Part shown: positions 11,201 to 26,200 of the stretch, piece by piece | How positions within the stretch are numbered: the first letter of the stretch is position 1 | Layout: each line of letters begins with the position of its first letter | Origin: Diploscapter coronatus | Lineage: Eukaryota; Nematoda; Chromadorea; Rhabditida; Rhabditidae | Assembly (NCBI GenBank): GCA_964036155.1 | Contig: OZ038423.1 | Span: 77,949,249-78,013,248, forward strand | Length of the DNA stretch: 64,000 nt | Direction: 5' to 3' | Program-made: the position numbers and the translations under genes | Notes under the pieces: model-generated | Told to the model about the DNA's origin: nothing | Database searches by the model: none | What the model saw: the letters and a program-made list of their open reading frames with translations, nothing else

Positions 11201-14200
11201 TTATCCCACGCCGAGGAGGAGAGTTCTAATGCGAATCATCGCCTTTTCTTTCTTTTGAATTGGGACTGGAATAAGGGGAAATTCGCCTTAGCACACATTT
11301 CCACAAACCTACTCCATACTTCCTCACTTTCTCCCATTCCTCAAGGAATTCTCTATGCAATGCTGAAAGATAGGAGATATTCAGGCTGGTATAAAGAATG
11401 AGAAATCTTTCATATTGTGCTGAGGTGTGAAGATTTTTATTAGAAAATTGCATTGTCGTTGACGATCAACCATAAAAGCTAGGTTGGAAGACCTCTTACT
11501 TAAGACGCGTTCTTTGAGTAACCCGAACAAAGGCCGGACAACTGCAAAAGTGTCTCGGATCCGAACCAAACTTATATGGTGGATACACCCATGGACCCTA
11601 ATCACAAAACTGGGGAAATCAGGTTCCGCCCCCAAAAGTGGGCGGGGCTAGGTGGGGGTCAAAGCTGAGCATTTTCACGATTTGACACCCCTCAGGGGGT
11701 ACAAAGAAAACTTTTTTGCTATAAAAGATTTTCGAAAAATTTAAAAAGAATGAACATGGCCATGGAATGTACTTTCTAAAAATATATAGGATTAGGAGAT
11801 CAACCGCTTGCTGGATGTGGGAGGGGTCCTGATGTCAAAAATGGCAGTTTCAAAAACATGTATTTTTGCATAAAATCGATTTTCCTGAAAAGTTTAGGGG
11901 GAGTTCCAAAAATCTGATGATATATTCGAATTCTACGTATCAAATTACCCTAAAAACAGTCATAAAATAGATAGGTTAGGTATGCCACTTTTGAGAAAAA
12001 AGTAATCAAATGGGCGTGGCCCGAGGGTCGAATTTTACAAAATCGATCAGAAAAATTCAAACGATACACCAATTGATAGCTCTTGAAAAACTAAGCAACT
12101 TTTGTGAAGACACCTCATGGTTATCTATTATGGTATGGGAGTGGTACCCCAAAAACCAAAACTTAATGTCAATTTTCAAGAAAATGATACGAGAATATTT
12201 CCATAGGCAGTCTACCAAAATTCGAGCTCAAATTGAAGCTAGAGACATCTATTGTTTATTCCCACTCAATTTGGAGTCGAACGATACCAAACATGGTATG
12301 GTATCAAATGGTAGCGACCCATATGGTCAAGTTACCATTTGGTAACCAATATCCATCATGTTATATACCAAACGAAAGCCCTTATCGACCTGAGTAATAT
12401 GCTGAAAACCACTTGAAAAACAGATTAGTGTAACGCCTTTTATGGTCATTTGAAAATACCCCATTTTTGGTCTTTTTCAACAGGTGGTTATAGTCAATTA
12501 CAATGATGATATAATGAAACCACTTGCTGAAACTGGTAGAAATGGGCTCGAATATTACTCTCCAGTCAATTTCGAGTCGATTGCTATCCATTTTGATATT
12601 GTATCACTCGGGTACCATATGGGTGGTATACTATGGACCCATATGATACCGTGGTAAAGTGGTAACACAGTACTTTAGAAAGCAAAAATGAAGTTTGCCC
12701 TTCAACTGCTATATTCCGAAGAAATTTTTCGAATTCATTTGATTTTCGAAAAGTTATGATTTTTTGAAGATTTTTGTCATTTTCGTGGGTCTGACCTATT
12801 CAAGCCTCCATACCACGCATACCATAATAGATAACCATGTGGTGTCTTCACAAAAGTTGCTCAGTTTTTCAAGGGCTATCGATTGGTATACAGATTGTGG
12901 GGTCTAACCCTCAAAATTGAAATTTCGATATTTGGGTCGCCAACTTTGGTGCAATGGCAAAGTGTAGGGTCATACCTAACCTATCTATTTTAGGACTGAT
13001 TTTAGGGTAATTTGATACGTAGAATCCGAATATAGCATTAGATCTTTGGAACTCCCCCTAAACTTTTCAGGAAAATCGATTTTATGCAAAAATACCTGTT
13101 TTTGAAACTGCCATTTTTGACATCAGGACCCCTCCCACATCCAGAAAGCGGTTAATCTCCTAATCCTATATATTTTTAGAAAGTACATTCCATGGCCATG
13201 TTCATTCTTTTTAAATTTTTCGAAAATCTTTTATAGAAAAAAAGTTTTCTTTGTGCTATTTGCAGTAGTTAATATTCAAGCATACTCTGACTTGCGAACT
13301 TTAACCGTTTTTTTCTCAAAAGTGGCATACCTAATCTATGCCTTTTAGGACTGATTTTAGGGTAATTTGATACGTAGAATCTGAATATAGCATTAGATTT
13401 TTGGAACTCGCCTTAAACTTTTCAGGAAAATCGATTTTATGCAAAAATGGGGCATCAGCATACCGCCATTTTTGACATAAGGACCCCTTTCTGACCCAGC
13501 AGGTGGTTGTTGCTCGAAAATCTATATACCAGAAGGTGCGCAATTACATGGGCTACTCTATGCTTTTTAAAATTTTCGAAAATCTTTTATAGCAAAAAAG
13601 TTTTCTTTATACCCCCTGAGGGGTGCCAAATCGTGAAAACACCCAACTTTGACCCCCACCTAGCTCCGCCCACTTTTGGGGGTAGGGCCTGATCTCCCCA
13701 TTTTTGTGAATAGGGTCCATGGGTGTATCCACCATATAAGTTTGGTTCGGATCCGAGACACTTTTGCAGTTGTCCGGCCGCTCTTAATAGTTTGTTCAGG
13801 TTATTCAAAGAATGCGTCTTAATAGATTTTATAAGGTAAAATATTTCTTTTCGGATTGCTGCCGAAAGGATATTCTCTTTGACTGTAAGCATAGAAAATC
13901 AAATCTACAGCGTGAGATCACATAAATTCCCCAATTCTTGATCCATTTCCTTATTTTCACATTTCACTTCTGCAAAAGATACCATACAGGGGCGGCATGA
14001 GCGTTTCAAACCTAACGATGCAATGAGACCGAGGCAAGAATTGCATCTGCAAACACAGCAACGAGCAGAGACGCAGAGAAAGACAGAATAAGAAAGGCAA
14101 ATTTGCATATGCAAACGAAACCACAGCAAAGCAAAGAAAAAAGTAATGAATTGGAACGGTAATGGGTAAGGAGTGAGAAAGGAAAGCCTGAAGCTGCACA

Positions 14201-17200
14201 GAAATGACAGGAAAAATAGACGGGTTTTGGGTTTGTTTGAAAAAGTCAAGGTGACAAAAAATGACTCAGAAATGTGTAAAGGATCATGAATATTCATGAA
14301 CAGTTGGGAACTGGTCATAACAAAGTTCTTTTCGCAACAATGTTCATCCTCTCTTACAAACTGCCTATTTTCGATTCGTTACTTATCCTATTGCTCATGA
14401 TTTAGCGATTGCATTGATGGCTTTCTCGCGACAAGACATAAGAAATCTAGCACAGCTCTATTTGATTCCAGAAAAAATCTAGGAATTCATTGTCTTATTT
14501 TCAAACTCTCGATTGTACCTCAGCCTTATCTACAACATGATCGGAATTTAGATACATTTTAAAGTTTGAAAACATTAAAGAAAATAATTCTCACCAATTC
14601 ATTGATGACGCAGGACTGTAGTGACTTGCTGCTGGTGGGTTCAACAGGCAACGAGCCGCTTTCCATTGCATCGCAGCAATCGATGGCTCGCTCATTTGAA
14701 GTTTCAGGAGGTGACGAGGAAGAGTCATCTGTCTGAAATTATTTCTATTTAATTTTTAATTCTTTTACATCAAAATCTTAATCTTAGGCTATTTTTACTA
14801 AATTTTCCATGTTCAGTAATGTTTATCTCATCACTTTACCCTAAAAATCGAATATTTCGCTCCTTTTAGAAGTGTCAAAATTTAATAATGTTTACCAAAC
14901 TCTTTAAAGAATGACAAATCGTCATATTCACACCGGAAATTCGTCTTATTATTCACGATAGAAATGATAATTTTATCAGTACAGTAACCGATAGCTATTT
15001 TCCCTTTACCGATTTAATTTCACTGTTTTGCCAACATCCACGTCTAATCTTTGCGTAATTATACGGGGAAACACGATTTGCATTTGTTTAGTTTTTGTTT
15101 CTTCTTTGCTTTTGCGTGTTTTCATGTTTGTTTTTTTTTTGCGTAATTTGTCGTGCAGCAAGGCAATTTTCGGCAACATTTCTGATTTCCTGGAGATTTG
15201 CGAAAAAACAATAAAACAAAACCAGGAAAACTGATGATTCTTAGAAAAAGTTAGGGTCAAAGTTTAGATCGAAAGATTTGATAAACGAGTAATCAAAACA
15301 TTACAGAGCAAGGCGTCATGTGTTATGATAGATTTCACAATTCTAAACAAAAAATGGTTCGAAAGATTCTCGCAGACTTGTGCGAACCACTCTAATGATA
15401 GGATTATTGAAAGTTCCAAATCCATTTTCTAAAGTAGCAAGCAAAAATAAAATCGCTAATGCACTGCGATTTGCTGTTGTTTTCTGTCGAAAATAATGCA
15501 CGTGTTCCAATTTTCGCTTTCCATTATCAAAATCGGATTGCTCTAGAAAAGATAAACTTTGTCCCATTATGGGGGATACTGATGGATTACTGATTTGGAT
15601 ATTTTTTAATAGGACCGCTAAAATTTATCAGAAATTCTTCATTTTTAGATAGAAAAATCAGTCTGACATTTTAGCACTTTGTAAAATCTATGAATAGCCT
15701 GATATTTCTGTCAACCCATATCGATTTTCCCTCTTCACTTAAAATTCGTTGTCTTTCAACTTTCCTCGCCACTTCAAGCGCATTTTCACGCCGAGTTGTG
15801 TGACGGTTTAGGGACAGAAAGCTACAGAAAATTGAGAGAAGATGCTGAAGAAGTCAAGGGAAAGTCCACGCAAATCACTTTGACGGAAATATTAGAATGT
15901 CGGAGAAACTGAGAATAGCACTGGGAAAGAAGCAGAGAAAAGATAAAAGTGAGAAATAGTATGGAGGAAAGAAAAATAAAGTCGAATTGTCAATAAGAAG
16001 AGGAAATTTCTGCAAACAAATCCCAATTCCAATCACTTTTCCTCATTTCTGCTCCCTACTTATCACAAAACGACAGGCCACTTTTTACCGAGGCAAATCG
16101 GAGAAAATCGGCGAAAAATGAAGAGCAAATCACAGCCGAACTTGTCAGTCTTCCCCCTTATTTCTCTTTGATTACTTTTTGCAGATGATTAATGATTAAG
16201 CGGGCTAGCTTTCTCGAGCTTCTATAAAATTTTTACTGCAAAATTTTAGTCAGGAAAAAACCTCTAGATTTTTCCCGCTTCGAAAAGATGAATTTCTTCC
16301 TTTCTTTGTACAGTCACTTTCTCCCTCAAAAATTTACCAAAGCGAAAAGCTCTTTGTACTTTCCTAGGCCTGACTAAGAAAAAAAATCGTATAAAGGAAT
16401 TGGGAAAAAATCTGCGCAATTTAGTTAAATTTTTGCAAGAAGTACGTTTTCGGTACTTTTCTGATGAATTCCGTACAGGAATGAACTTTCCCTGTCTAAT
16501 TTTCTAGATTCGAGTTGAAAATGTCGCGCGATTTGTGGAGTACGAATGAAAGAAAGGAAGAATCGAAACCATCTGGAGGGAAGGGGAAAAGTTCGGAGGA
16601 AGGAAAAACGAGCAAAAGAGGAAAAGAGGGCGAATTGGTATAGTAAAAGACGGAAAACAAATCAAATGACTCGGACAGGGAGATGGAAGCAGAGTAATTC
16701 CAAAGTCCACTAGCAGAATGGAAGAGCGAATCTGTACGAAACTTGTTTAAATTATGGCTACTTTTTTAGAGAGATATTTTCAAAGAAAACAGGAGAGACA
16801 GTGCAAAGAGCATTATTTTTAGATTTTTCTTGTCGAATTTTAAAAATGAATCCTGCTCACCGAAAATATGAAAACCTTGAGCATCTTAGTGAATAGCGTA
16901 AGTGGAAAATATTGAAAGTCGGTAGGAAAGAATTCAGTCATTTAGAAACTGTCAAAATGCGAAGAAAATGAGATCCTAGAAATCGCGCTTTTTCTTTCTC
17001 ACGCTCGTCGCTGGCATTGTAAATACTCGCAGATCTACGCAGTAGATATGCCAAGTTTAAAGAGCAAAGCGAGCAGTTCAAACATAAATTCGACTGATCT
17101 TGACAAAAATCAACAAGTAAGAACAAAGTTTCGGCAAATTCAATTAGCAAACGAACTTTTTCGCCCTATCTTTGTTTTTGAAAGAATTTGCAGCAAATTA

Positions 17201-20200
17201 GCGGCGCTTCTAACGAATGCAAATTGGGAATGTTCGGAAATTCTCTGATAGATGGAAAATAGAGCAGAATTTCGTGGAGAGACTCGTAATTTCAAAGCTC
17301 GATTTTAGATAGTGTGCATTTATGTGGCGTTTTCAAAAATCTAGAAAATACGAGAAAAATACCGACCTGGAAATTCCTTGCTGAAAACGGGAGTACTGGC
17401 GTCGACACGGACGAGGGCAAAAATGGCCGTTTTGATCGTCGGAACGAGAAGAACCTCGGCAAAGATCGCTTGAGGACGCCTCCCGCCCCTTGCGAGGGCG
17501 AGCCGAACGGTTCCGCAGTCAGCGACGCTATCGCGAAAGCTGCTGAAAAGGCACAAAATAGCTGAAACTAGGAGCGCCAACTGAAAATAGTGGGAAATGA
17601 CTGTTCGATCAAGAAAATGTAGGGAAAGAGAGCAACATGAATCACCGCAAAATACAGAGAGTACAGGAATCCGGAAAATTGACTGAAAAGTGGAATTTAT
17701 GCGGGAACTCCGGATAAAACTATGAGAGGTTCACTAAATTCTGTATGCATTTTCTCTTCGCACAGCCACTTGCTCTATAGCGCGTTCGAAATGCGATATC
17801 GAATTAGCGAATAATAGAATGTGTCGAGCGTTTTTGCAGATGAACAACAAAACAGGCCAAATCTCGCACTAATGAGCGGCAAATTCGAAATGTTGACAAA
17901 GAATTGAGCGATTGGAGCCAAATCGTATTTGAATGTCTGAATGCTGAAGAAGGAAAAGAAAGAAATCGAACTTCTATTTTTCACCATTCGAACTTGGAAA
18001 TGCCACCAAATTCGAGCATGTTTTCTATAAAAGTTGGTGGTTTACAAAAAAAAAACTGATGGTGTCAAATAAATATGATCCAGAGACAGATAGAATAGAA
18101 ATGGACTGCATATCTATGGTCTATAGATATGCAGATCCAGGCCAGGAAGTAAGCAAATAGGCCGCGACACTGCCTGTCCCCTATGCAGATGTTCACTATT
18201 CATCGCCCTACAAAATACGAGAGCTATTTAAAACTAGGCGAGAAAAACCGCTGTAATACGAATTCAAAAATAGAAGGCCACTTGACAACAAATCGATATG
18301 GATTAGAATTAAAGTGACCGGATAAAATACCGACGCTGCAAATATGCAAGGAGGACAAAGAGTGAGTCAAAGGTAAGAAGAGGAAAGAATAGGAGAAGAG
18401 AGGAGAGGAAAAGATAGAGATAATGCCAAAAGGAGAGAGGGAGAGAAAGGGGAGGAGCTAGAGAAAGACAGAAACAGAGACAGAGGGCAGCATGCCAAGG
18501 AAGAAAGGATATGATGATGGTGTGGAAAATAAAGGGTTCTTGTAAGGTTCACTGAGCTACGGGTTTGCAAAATTCACTCACTTTTCGTTCTCTTTCTAAG
18601 TAAATCCTATTCTGTTTCTGAAATAAGTGAAATTTTCAAGAAGCGAATATCGCATGAAAATATACGCAGGTTCTTTTCAGAAATTTGGTAAAATCGAAAA
18701 AAATAAGAACGAGTTCATACTTTTAACATCTGTCAATTTTCAAGCGATTTTAAGTGTAGATTTCGATACGATTGGAATCGATGTCAGAATTTCACACGTG
18801 AAATCTCTTGACACTGGCATGGTGTCGAAAAATGAACGCACACTAGAGATCAATAAAAAATCATGTTTCTCTGGAATAGTTGCCAAAGAGTACGAGTCTG
18901 CAGGCATAAGGGAAAACATTTGAGAACTTGAAATAGGTAGGTTAAGAAAAATATCTGAGAAGTTCACCTGGATTTGAATCGTAATGGTGGTGATAAGATA
19001 GAGCAAACAGTCGAGATTCACGATAAGCCAGTAAAAAGTACCTGAGAACTTGAAATAGGTTTCAGAAAAAAAACTGCAAAGTTGGTCTAATTTTTGAACA
19101 GAATGGTGTTGATAATGGAGAAAAAGTAGGTGAACTTCATAAGAATCCAGAGAAACGAGTATCTGAGAACTTGAAATAGGTTCAGAGAAAAACGCTAAGT
19201 AAGTAAAAGTGAGTGTTGGAAAAGGGGATTTTTGAGGAGAATGAAAAGTGAGGGGGAATGGGAATGAAAGGAGGAACATGTGCGGGCAGCTGTTCGTTCG
19301 AAGTTGGCAGGGAGCAAGCCAAGGAGAAGTGTCGAGGAATATGCACTGCATTGCCAATGACATTGACAGGGAGGATTATGACCACGCAAATGACGGAGAA
19401 GGGAGAGGGAAACCACATAGCAATGCATGAAATGCTCGAACGCGGTGTGATGCAAGCAACATGGATGAGCCAGGACAGAAAAATGAGATTTAGAGAAGTT
19501 GAATTTTGCAAGAATGCTTAGAAGTGAAGGATCGATGTTTCCGACTGAATTCGAACTTTTCGTTGAATTCTAACGACAGCTAATAATCGAGTTTAAGAAG
19601 TGAATAAATTTGGCACGTTTAAATTGCAGAGGTTCGAATAAAAGAAGAAACTATTTGAAAATGGAATATTGAGTCTCAAAAGTTAGAACAGCAGATATGA
19701 AAAAATGAATGAAGACATCATCTTGACCTTGTCCATTATTGAACAGGGCAGGACTGGAAGTGTGAAGTGAGTTTTGCAAGAGAAAGAAAAATGGTCAAGA
19801 ATATTCTCTGAACAGAAAAAAAGATAAGCTATATCTTGATCTAGATACAAGTAAAGTGAAGGGATAATGCTGCTGTTGGTCATAATTCATAGAATTCGTG
19901 CAGAGATGAAGTATCGTTTGCCTACAACTGCAATGAGAGGAAGTTAAACAGAATGACCAACGAGAAAATCAAGTAAATGTAAACACCCAGATACATCCAG
20001 GATACTCGTGTTGGATCAGCTATCTAGAGAAGAAAGGCTTAAGTTTGTCATTGACAAGAGTGGATCGGCATTATGCCCTGATTCCGAATTTTCAATTGTT
20101 AATTATGATCAATTTCTGACAACTTTTTCCAGTGTTATTCCTAAAAAATGAGTAGCATTTACAAGATACCCCCCTCCAAATAAGAACAGAACAATGATGA

Positions 20201-23200
20201 CCCAGTAGATTAGATCGAACGCTCCAAAAGACATTCGATAATTACATAATGCGGCAAACCAACTCAAAAGTAAAGTAGGTAAAGGCTGAACAACTAATAG
20301 TTTTGTTTGCAAAAACACAAGTGCTTTGTTTTGCGGGAGAAAGGCTTATCGTTTGGGGACTATTTTCGCTATTGGAAACTAGATTCTCGCCAGATTTGCC
20401 ATTCAAGAATCTAAAATAAGTTGTAAGCTCAAAGTAAAACAGTGATCATTAGTGATTTAGGGAGGAAAATTGAACCTACACAGAATAAAAAATGACACGC
20501 GCAGGTACTACTTTAGCTGAATTTCTGAAAAATGGATAAAAAAAGATTTAGATGGAGTTTCAATTACAACTCGTTTTTTCGTCTAACTGCAAAATATGCT
20601 AAAGTCATAAATCTAAGCCTAAGCCACAGTAACTCTGACTTCATATCCGCTTTATGATAGAGTGAAGTAGCTGTCCGCTAAACCGCGCGATTGACAATGG
20701 AAAATGGATGGAATCAGTCAAGTTGAAAGTCGACTGGATACGACACGATTCATTGAAAGGCAAAAACTACGTGGGAGTGCAGTGTTTAGCGATGGATCAG
20801 AATGAGTTCACTCAAGCAAGAAGGAATAAAGGAGTTCGAGAGAAAAAAAAACAGGAGAAAATGGGTTACTTATCGGAACAGAAAGGGGAAGGCTAATGTA
20901 TCGGAGGAATATCGTTTAGCTCTACGTTTCATAACAAAATTTATATTATGCACTTAGGAAGGAGAATTGGGTTGGGATAAAAATGACTTCTACTTTAGAT
21001 CCGAAGATGTGTGAAGATCAGCTTTTTTCGAGCTTAATTAGAGAAAATTATAATTAGACAAAATTTCCAGGTTGAAAAGACAAATTTTAGCTGATAAAAT
21101 GATGCAAAATCTCGAAAAGAAAAACTCATGATAGACACAGGATTTTTGTGGATATTTGCTTTGTCGTAGAAAATCCTGTCGGGAAATTTTCTTCCCTGAT
21201 CATATTCTCTCACATTTGCTCTTTGTTTGTCATGTCAGATATAAAATGTGCATCATTTTGTTATCTCCTCTTCTTCGCTCTTCTCTCTTCAGGTCTATTT
21301 CTGTGCCTGCATTGTCTTTGATAGTGGACATTGGGCATCACTTCAAGCAGAATCATCACAAACAATGTGCAATGTGCAATGCAGACATACGCAATCCATA
21401 AATTCGGATCGTTCTGATAGTACGACATTATCAACTTTGTGATGAAAGGAATGGATTTTGCGATTGAGGTCGGGGAATAAATGTTGAAAGTTGAATTTGA
21501 ATATTGTTTCATGTCTAGTTGAACTGTATGAAACAGTTTTCATTTAAAAGTGAAATTCTGTTGAAGTTAGATTTTTTTGAGTTTTATAATCCTTTCACTG
21601 AAATGAAAATGGAAAATTGTATCTTTTCCAATGAATTTATGACTATCGACTACTGTACTGAGATAGAAATCTGAAATAAACGGCGGGATGACGACTAACC
21701 TCATCAGTAGTGTTGTCATCCTCGATCCTCAATGTTTCGTCTTCCTCTTCCATCTTCTTGACTACCTTTTCTCTCTTGCTTCTTTCTTCCCGTTCTCTTG
21801 GCTTCTTTTCGGGAGTGACAACCTAAAATTATTTCCATAGTCATACAAGCTCGATATAGTTTTTAGGTCTAAGATTTCATTTTTAATTAACGATCAAATA
21901 TGTTTTTATTCTAATCTTAACTTTATGGATAAATCGTTATAAATATGGTACGACAGCTACTAAATGACGGACGGACTGATGAACTGATGGGTCCTATAGT
22001 TAGAGAGAGGGTAGGGTAGGGAGAAATAGTGTGGGGAAAGGAAGGGTCCGTCAAATAGCTGCTGCCATATATAGTACCTGAACAGGTGGATTTCTACTTC
22101 GAGCTTCTTCTGTCCTCGCAATCGCATCCCTTCTTGCAGCGCTTATTCGAAGAATGTCGTTCATTCTTTCCGCTACCTAAAATGGAGCATTATTTTCATT
22201 CTTATCTTTATAAATGGTTTCTTTCCAATTTAAGATAGGAATTGTGATACCGCATAAGGCAGATTTAGAATGAAGATCATTATCTTTTTCTATATTATCT
22301 TTTCTAAATCGCGATTTTTCAAGGTTACCATTTTTTCTTATTTATCTCCCAAAATTTAGAATATTTATGGAATCCTCAAGATTTCATCAAAAATGGATAG
22401 GGAAGAGTCAAAATATTCTGCATTACTTATGAATAGAATAGCTGAAGAAGTTTTAGAATAGATCCAAAACTGAGAAAGAATCAAGAAGGCGGAATTTATG
22501 ACTGAAATGTCATTTGTAATTCGGAATTCGGAGCCTTCAGATCTGATTAATTATGAAAGTCGATCTTCGAGTGGAAAGAAAGGGAGAGGAGGAGAAGGAC
22601 GAAATTCGAGGTTTCGCGCACGCAAACTGCCTATTTGGACAGGCAAGGGAAAGGAGGGAAGGAAGGAAGAAAAGACGGATAAAGAACGGATGAATTAATT
22701 ATCAACGAGGGGAGACATTTGCAGACCGAAAACGATAAATCTATCGTCAAATGAAGAGGACTAGGTAATGAACCTTCTCATTGGGATATTTAGAATGTTG
22801 ACCCGAAAAATTCAATAGGTCAAGAAGAATTGGAATTTGATATTTATTTTTCTTCATTTTTGGCAAACTTTCACGTTTTCCCATAAATATATGCAATGAA
22901 ATCGTCATTTTCCCAGGAATAACGGGATTTTTTCTTTATGAGGAATGAAGGACAGACCTGTGTGATTAGTGTGGACGTCTCTGTGGTGGTGAGGAGGACG
23001 AAATTCTCTGCGGGGTTTGCGTTGGTCCACGAGTCAAGCTGCAAAAAAGTCCAATCATAGTTGCGTAATTCTTCCGGTTTTTCTTTCAAACTTTTCATAA
23101 AAATTGCAAAAAAATTCAGAAAAAACAATTTCTTTCACATAGATATAAATTACTGTATGATATCTTTCTGGAAAACTAGAATAGTAATAACTTTTTTCTT

Positions 23201-26200
23201 TCGGCCACTATTACTAGTCCCTTTTATGACTCAATCTACCGCCCTATTCTGGGAAAATACTCGAAAGTTTGGATTGAGCGGAATTTTCTCGGATAATAAA
23301 ATGGATGAAAGGAATTATTCTCACGCAAATATCATTCGACTCGTGGAGGAAGGAGTCGAGTTTGGTGAGCGAGGTGCGGGCTGCGGAAGGGGTTTCCACT
23401 GCAGGCAGGGAAGTCAGCAAGTCCACTCCACGACTGCACCACGCGTTAGCACGTCTTAATTAGAACATTACCTCGAATGCGGAAAGTATGACATGAATTT
23501 ATTAGGTGAAATATCACGGTTTTCAAGAGTAACTAGAAAATGTGACAAGTTCTTTCCTCAGTGAGATTCCGGAATTTGGTGAGTAAAATTTTCGTATACC
23601 AGGCTAGAGCCAGAAAATTTTCATGTAGGTTTGAAGAATCATAGGACCGTTTTTATTAGTTAGATTCCGAATTTCAAATAAGAAGTGCATCTTGACTTTT
23701 TCATCATTTACTTGATGTAAAACGAGCACTCATTTTTATGATTTGAAGGATGGAAAGAGTAATCGAATTAATCGAGAGAATTGTAACAGGTTTTAGCTGA
23801 TTTTGTCGATTTTCAGTGTCAATCCTGGCGATATTCCCTATTTTGGCTAGTCATCTTTTATCAAATAAAGAAAAATGCACCTGATTTCATCGTGCATGGT
23901 GCAGCTAATCCTCAGCACCTGCGTTCTTCGTTCCAATGCAGAAGTCAGAGCATCTGCCATTCTCTCCAATTCGTCACATTTTGGCAGAACAGAATCAGAA
24001 TGCTGGAATTTGAATTCTCAGAATTTATCTCTAACAAAGTGATTGAAGTATACAAATTAACTCACAAGATCTTCGTCATTCTGAAGATTTGGAATTGATT
24101 TATCTTCAAAACTTTGACCTCGTAGAGCCTTCATGCGATTTCAACGTGGAATAACATTTGGAACAGAACAGTTTGTGGCATTTAGTTATTTGCCTTTCAT
24201 TGCATGTTACAATGTCATAAAGTTTAGAAAAAAGAGTATTTTCTTGGAGTTAAAAATATCCAACCTCATCTTCATTCGCCGTCCTTAGTTCATCTCCTTT
24301 CTTTTTCAATTCCTTGGCAGCCTGTACGTCTTCCATTGCAGTTGCAGTGTATTGCGCGTGTGCTTGAGCAAGTTGGGTTGCCTGGCAAATTTTCAAATTT
24401 TTATGATCATTCCTTGTCTACTTTCTACCTGAGCAACCCCATCACCCACGCCGCGATGTTCTTCCAGATAAAGCATGTGACGAGCGAAGGAAGCTTGCAG
24501 CTGAAATTAATCAGGTTAGAAATATTACTATTATTTACTGATATTTTGAATGGATTTTTGGAAAGATCACCAATTTCAAGTTAGATAGTGTTGATGAAAA
24601 TGAGAACATGTTATTCGTCAAGAAATCTTTCTAAAACATCATTTCAGTATCTAAACTAGCGAATAAACTAAAGATGAGTATAGCCTGAGTCAGATATTTA
24701 TGATCAGTAGCACAGAAAAGACGTAAAGAAACCGCGTGCGCGCGAAGTGATGGAAGTGAGAATTTGGTCATAAAATCTGAAAGAAAAAGAATTCTGCCGT
24801 AGTTTTGCGCATCGTTTTCGAAAACACTGCAAATGAGATGCAAAGCGAGCCAGTGGCCATTAGATTCAGCTGCGGAATGTGAGGGAGGCAAGTTGTAAAC
24901 GAACAAGAAGAAGTCAAGTGAACAAATAGAGAACATGACTACAGAATAAGGCTAGAAGATATTCATGAATAAATTGGGGATGGAGCTTATTGGATCTGAG
25001 ATATGATAATAGAAGAGTGACAAAGTCAAACCTTTTCGGAATTCGACATTATCAATAAAAATTTGGAAAGAAAGCTTGAGAAAAATAATCATCCTATTTA
25101 AATAGAAAAAAACTAAAGGAATCAAGCTGTACTTCGTCAATATTATGTAGCCTTTAAAGAATGCGGCAAAAATCTATGCTTATTGTAACTGCAACTATTC
25201 GAATCAAAGAAGGTAAAACTAATTCAATCGAATAATGATCGAGAATTGCTTCGTATGAAACCGTGAGAAACACGAAAGAAACGGTCTAATTGCATTAAGT
25301 CAAATGAATCAAATAGAAATGTGGAAAGAAATGCGATGCCACAATGACCCAATGTTACAGTAGAAATTCAATAGAAATGTAAATGTCGCCGTGATTTCCA
25401 ATATTTCTGTTTACTGGGTGTTGTTTAGAGGAACTAAGACGGAATTTTAGAAATAACAAGAAGACTTCTACGCGAAAGATAGACTTGTATTTTTATTTAA
25501 TGCAAATGCAAATGAAAACTATTTTTAGTGCGTTTTGTCAAGTGTTAGAAGGGAATTATGAAGCAAGAAGAATTATATCGTCATGTTAATTTAAAAGTTG
25601 ATTTACCTTTCTGAATAAATCCTCAAACTGTCTCAACTGCAAGCAGCTCGTTAGTCGTCTCTCGTGTTTGCCCCAGAAACTATCGAACGATTTCTCGGTT
25701 TCGTCTGAAAATTCCCAGAATTAAACGAAACCGCTGAACTCAATGATAAGTGTTCTCGGGAAGAATTGGTCATGATTATCTCTTTTGCACACTTTCCTCA
25801 CTATCTTATCAGATCAGCGATTTTCATGCATTGAATCAGCGGAAAAAGGAACTGATATCATAAGAAAATAACGTCAAAAATAACTGGGCGATCGATAACC
25901 GTACAAGATTTTTCATTTTTTCGAAAAGAATAGAAATATAAGATATTTACCGAAATTAGCGTTTACTTCCAGAAAAAATATGACTTGATCATAAGGAAGA
26001 TGAATTTGACAAGAAACTAACCGAGCTGAATGAGCATTCTCTCGATGGAGGAGACATTGTGGAGTCTTGTCGGGGAAAGCTGCGCTGCAGATGGCTTGAT
26101 TTCGTTCTGTCGGACGGCACGCAGCAAGGCAGTGCATTTGCGCATCGCGATTTTTATGTCTTCCTGAATTTTGGCACTTTTGAACTTTTATGAGAGGCAT

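Noticed and set aside
13905..14318. 137-codon minus-strand open frame
   Set aside because: It lies next to the foldback in the RhoGEF intron and shows no family, signal or splice context.
18740..19363. 207-codon minus-strand open frame
   Set aside because: It overlaps a tandem repeat in AG-rich intron DNA, has no domain, and its Leu/Ser/Phe bias is what the complement of purine-rich DNA gives.
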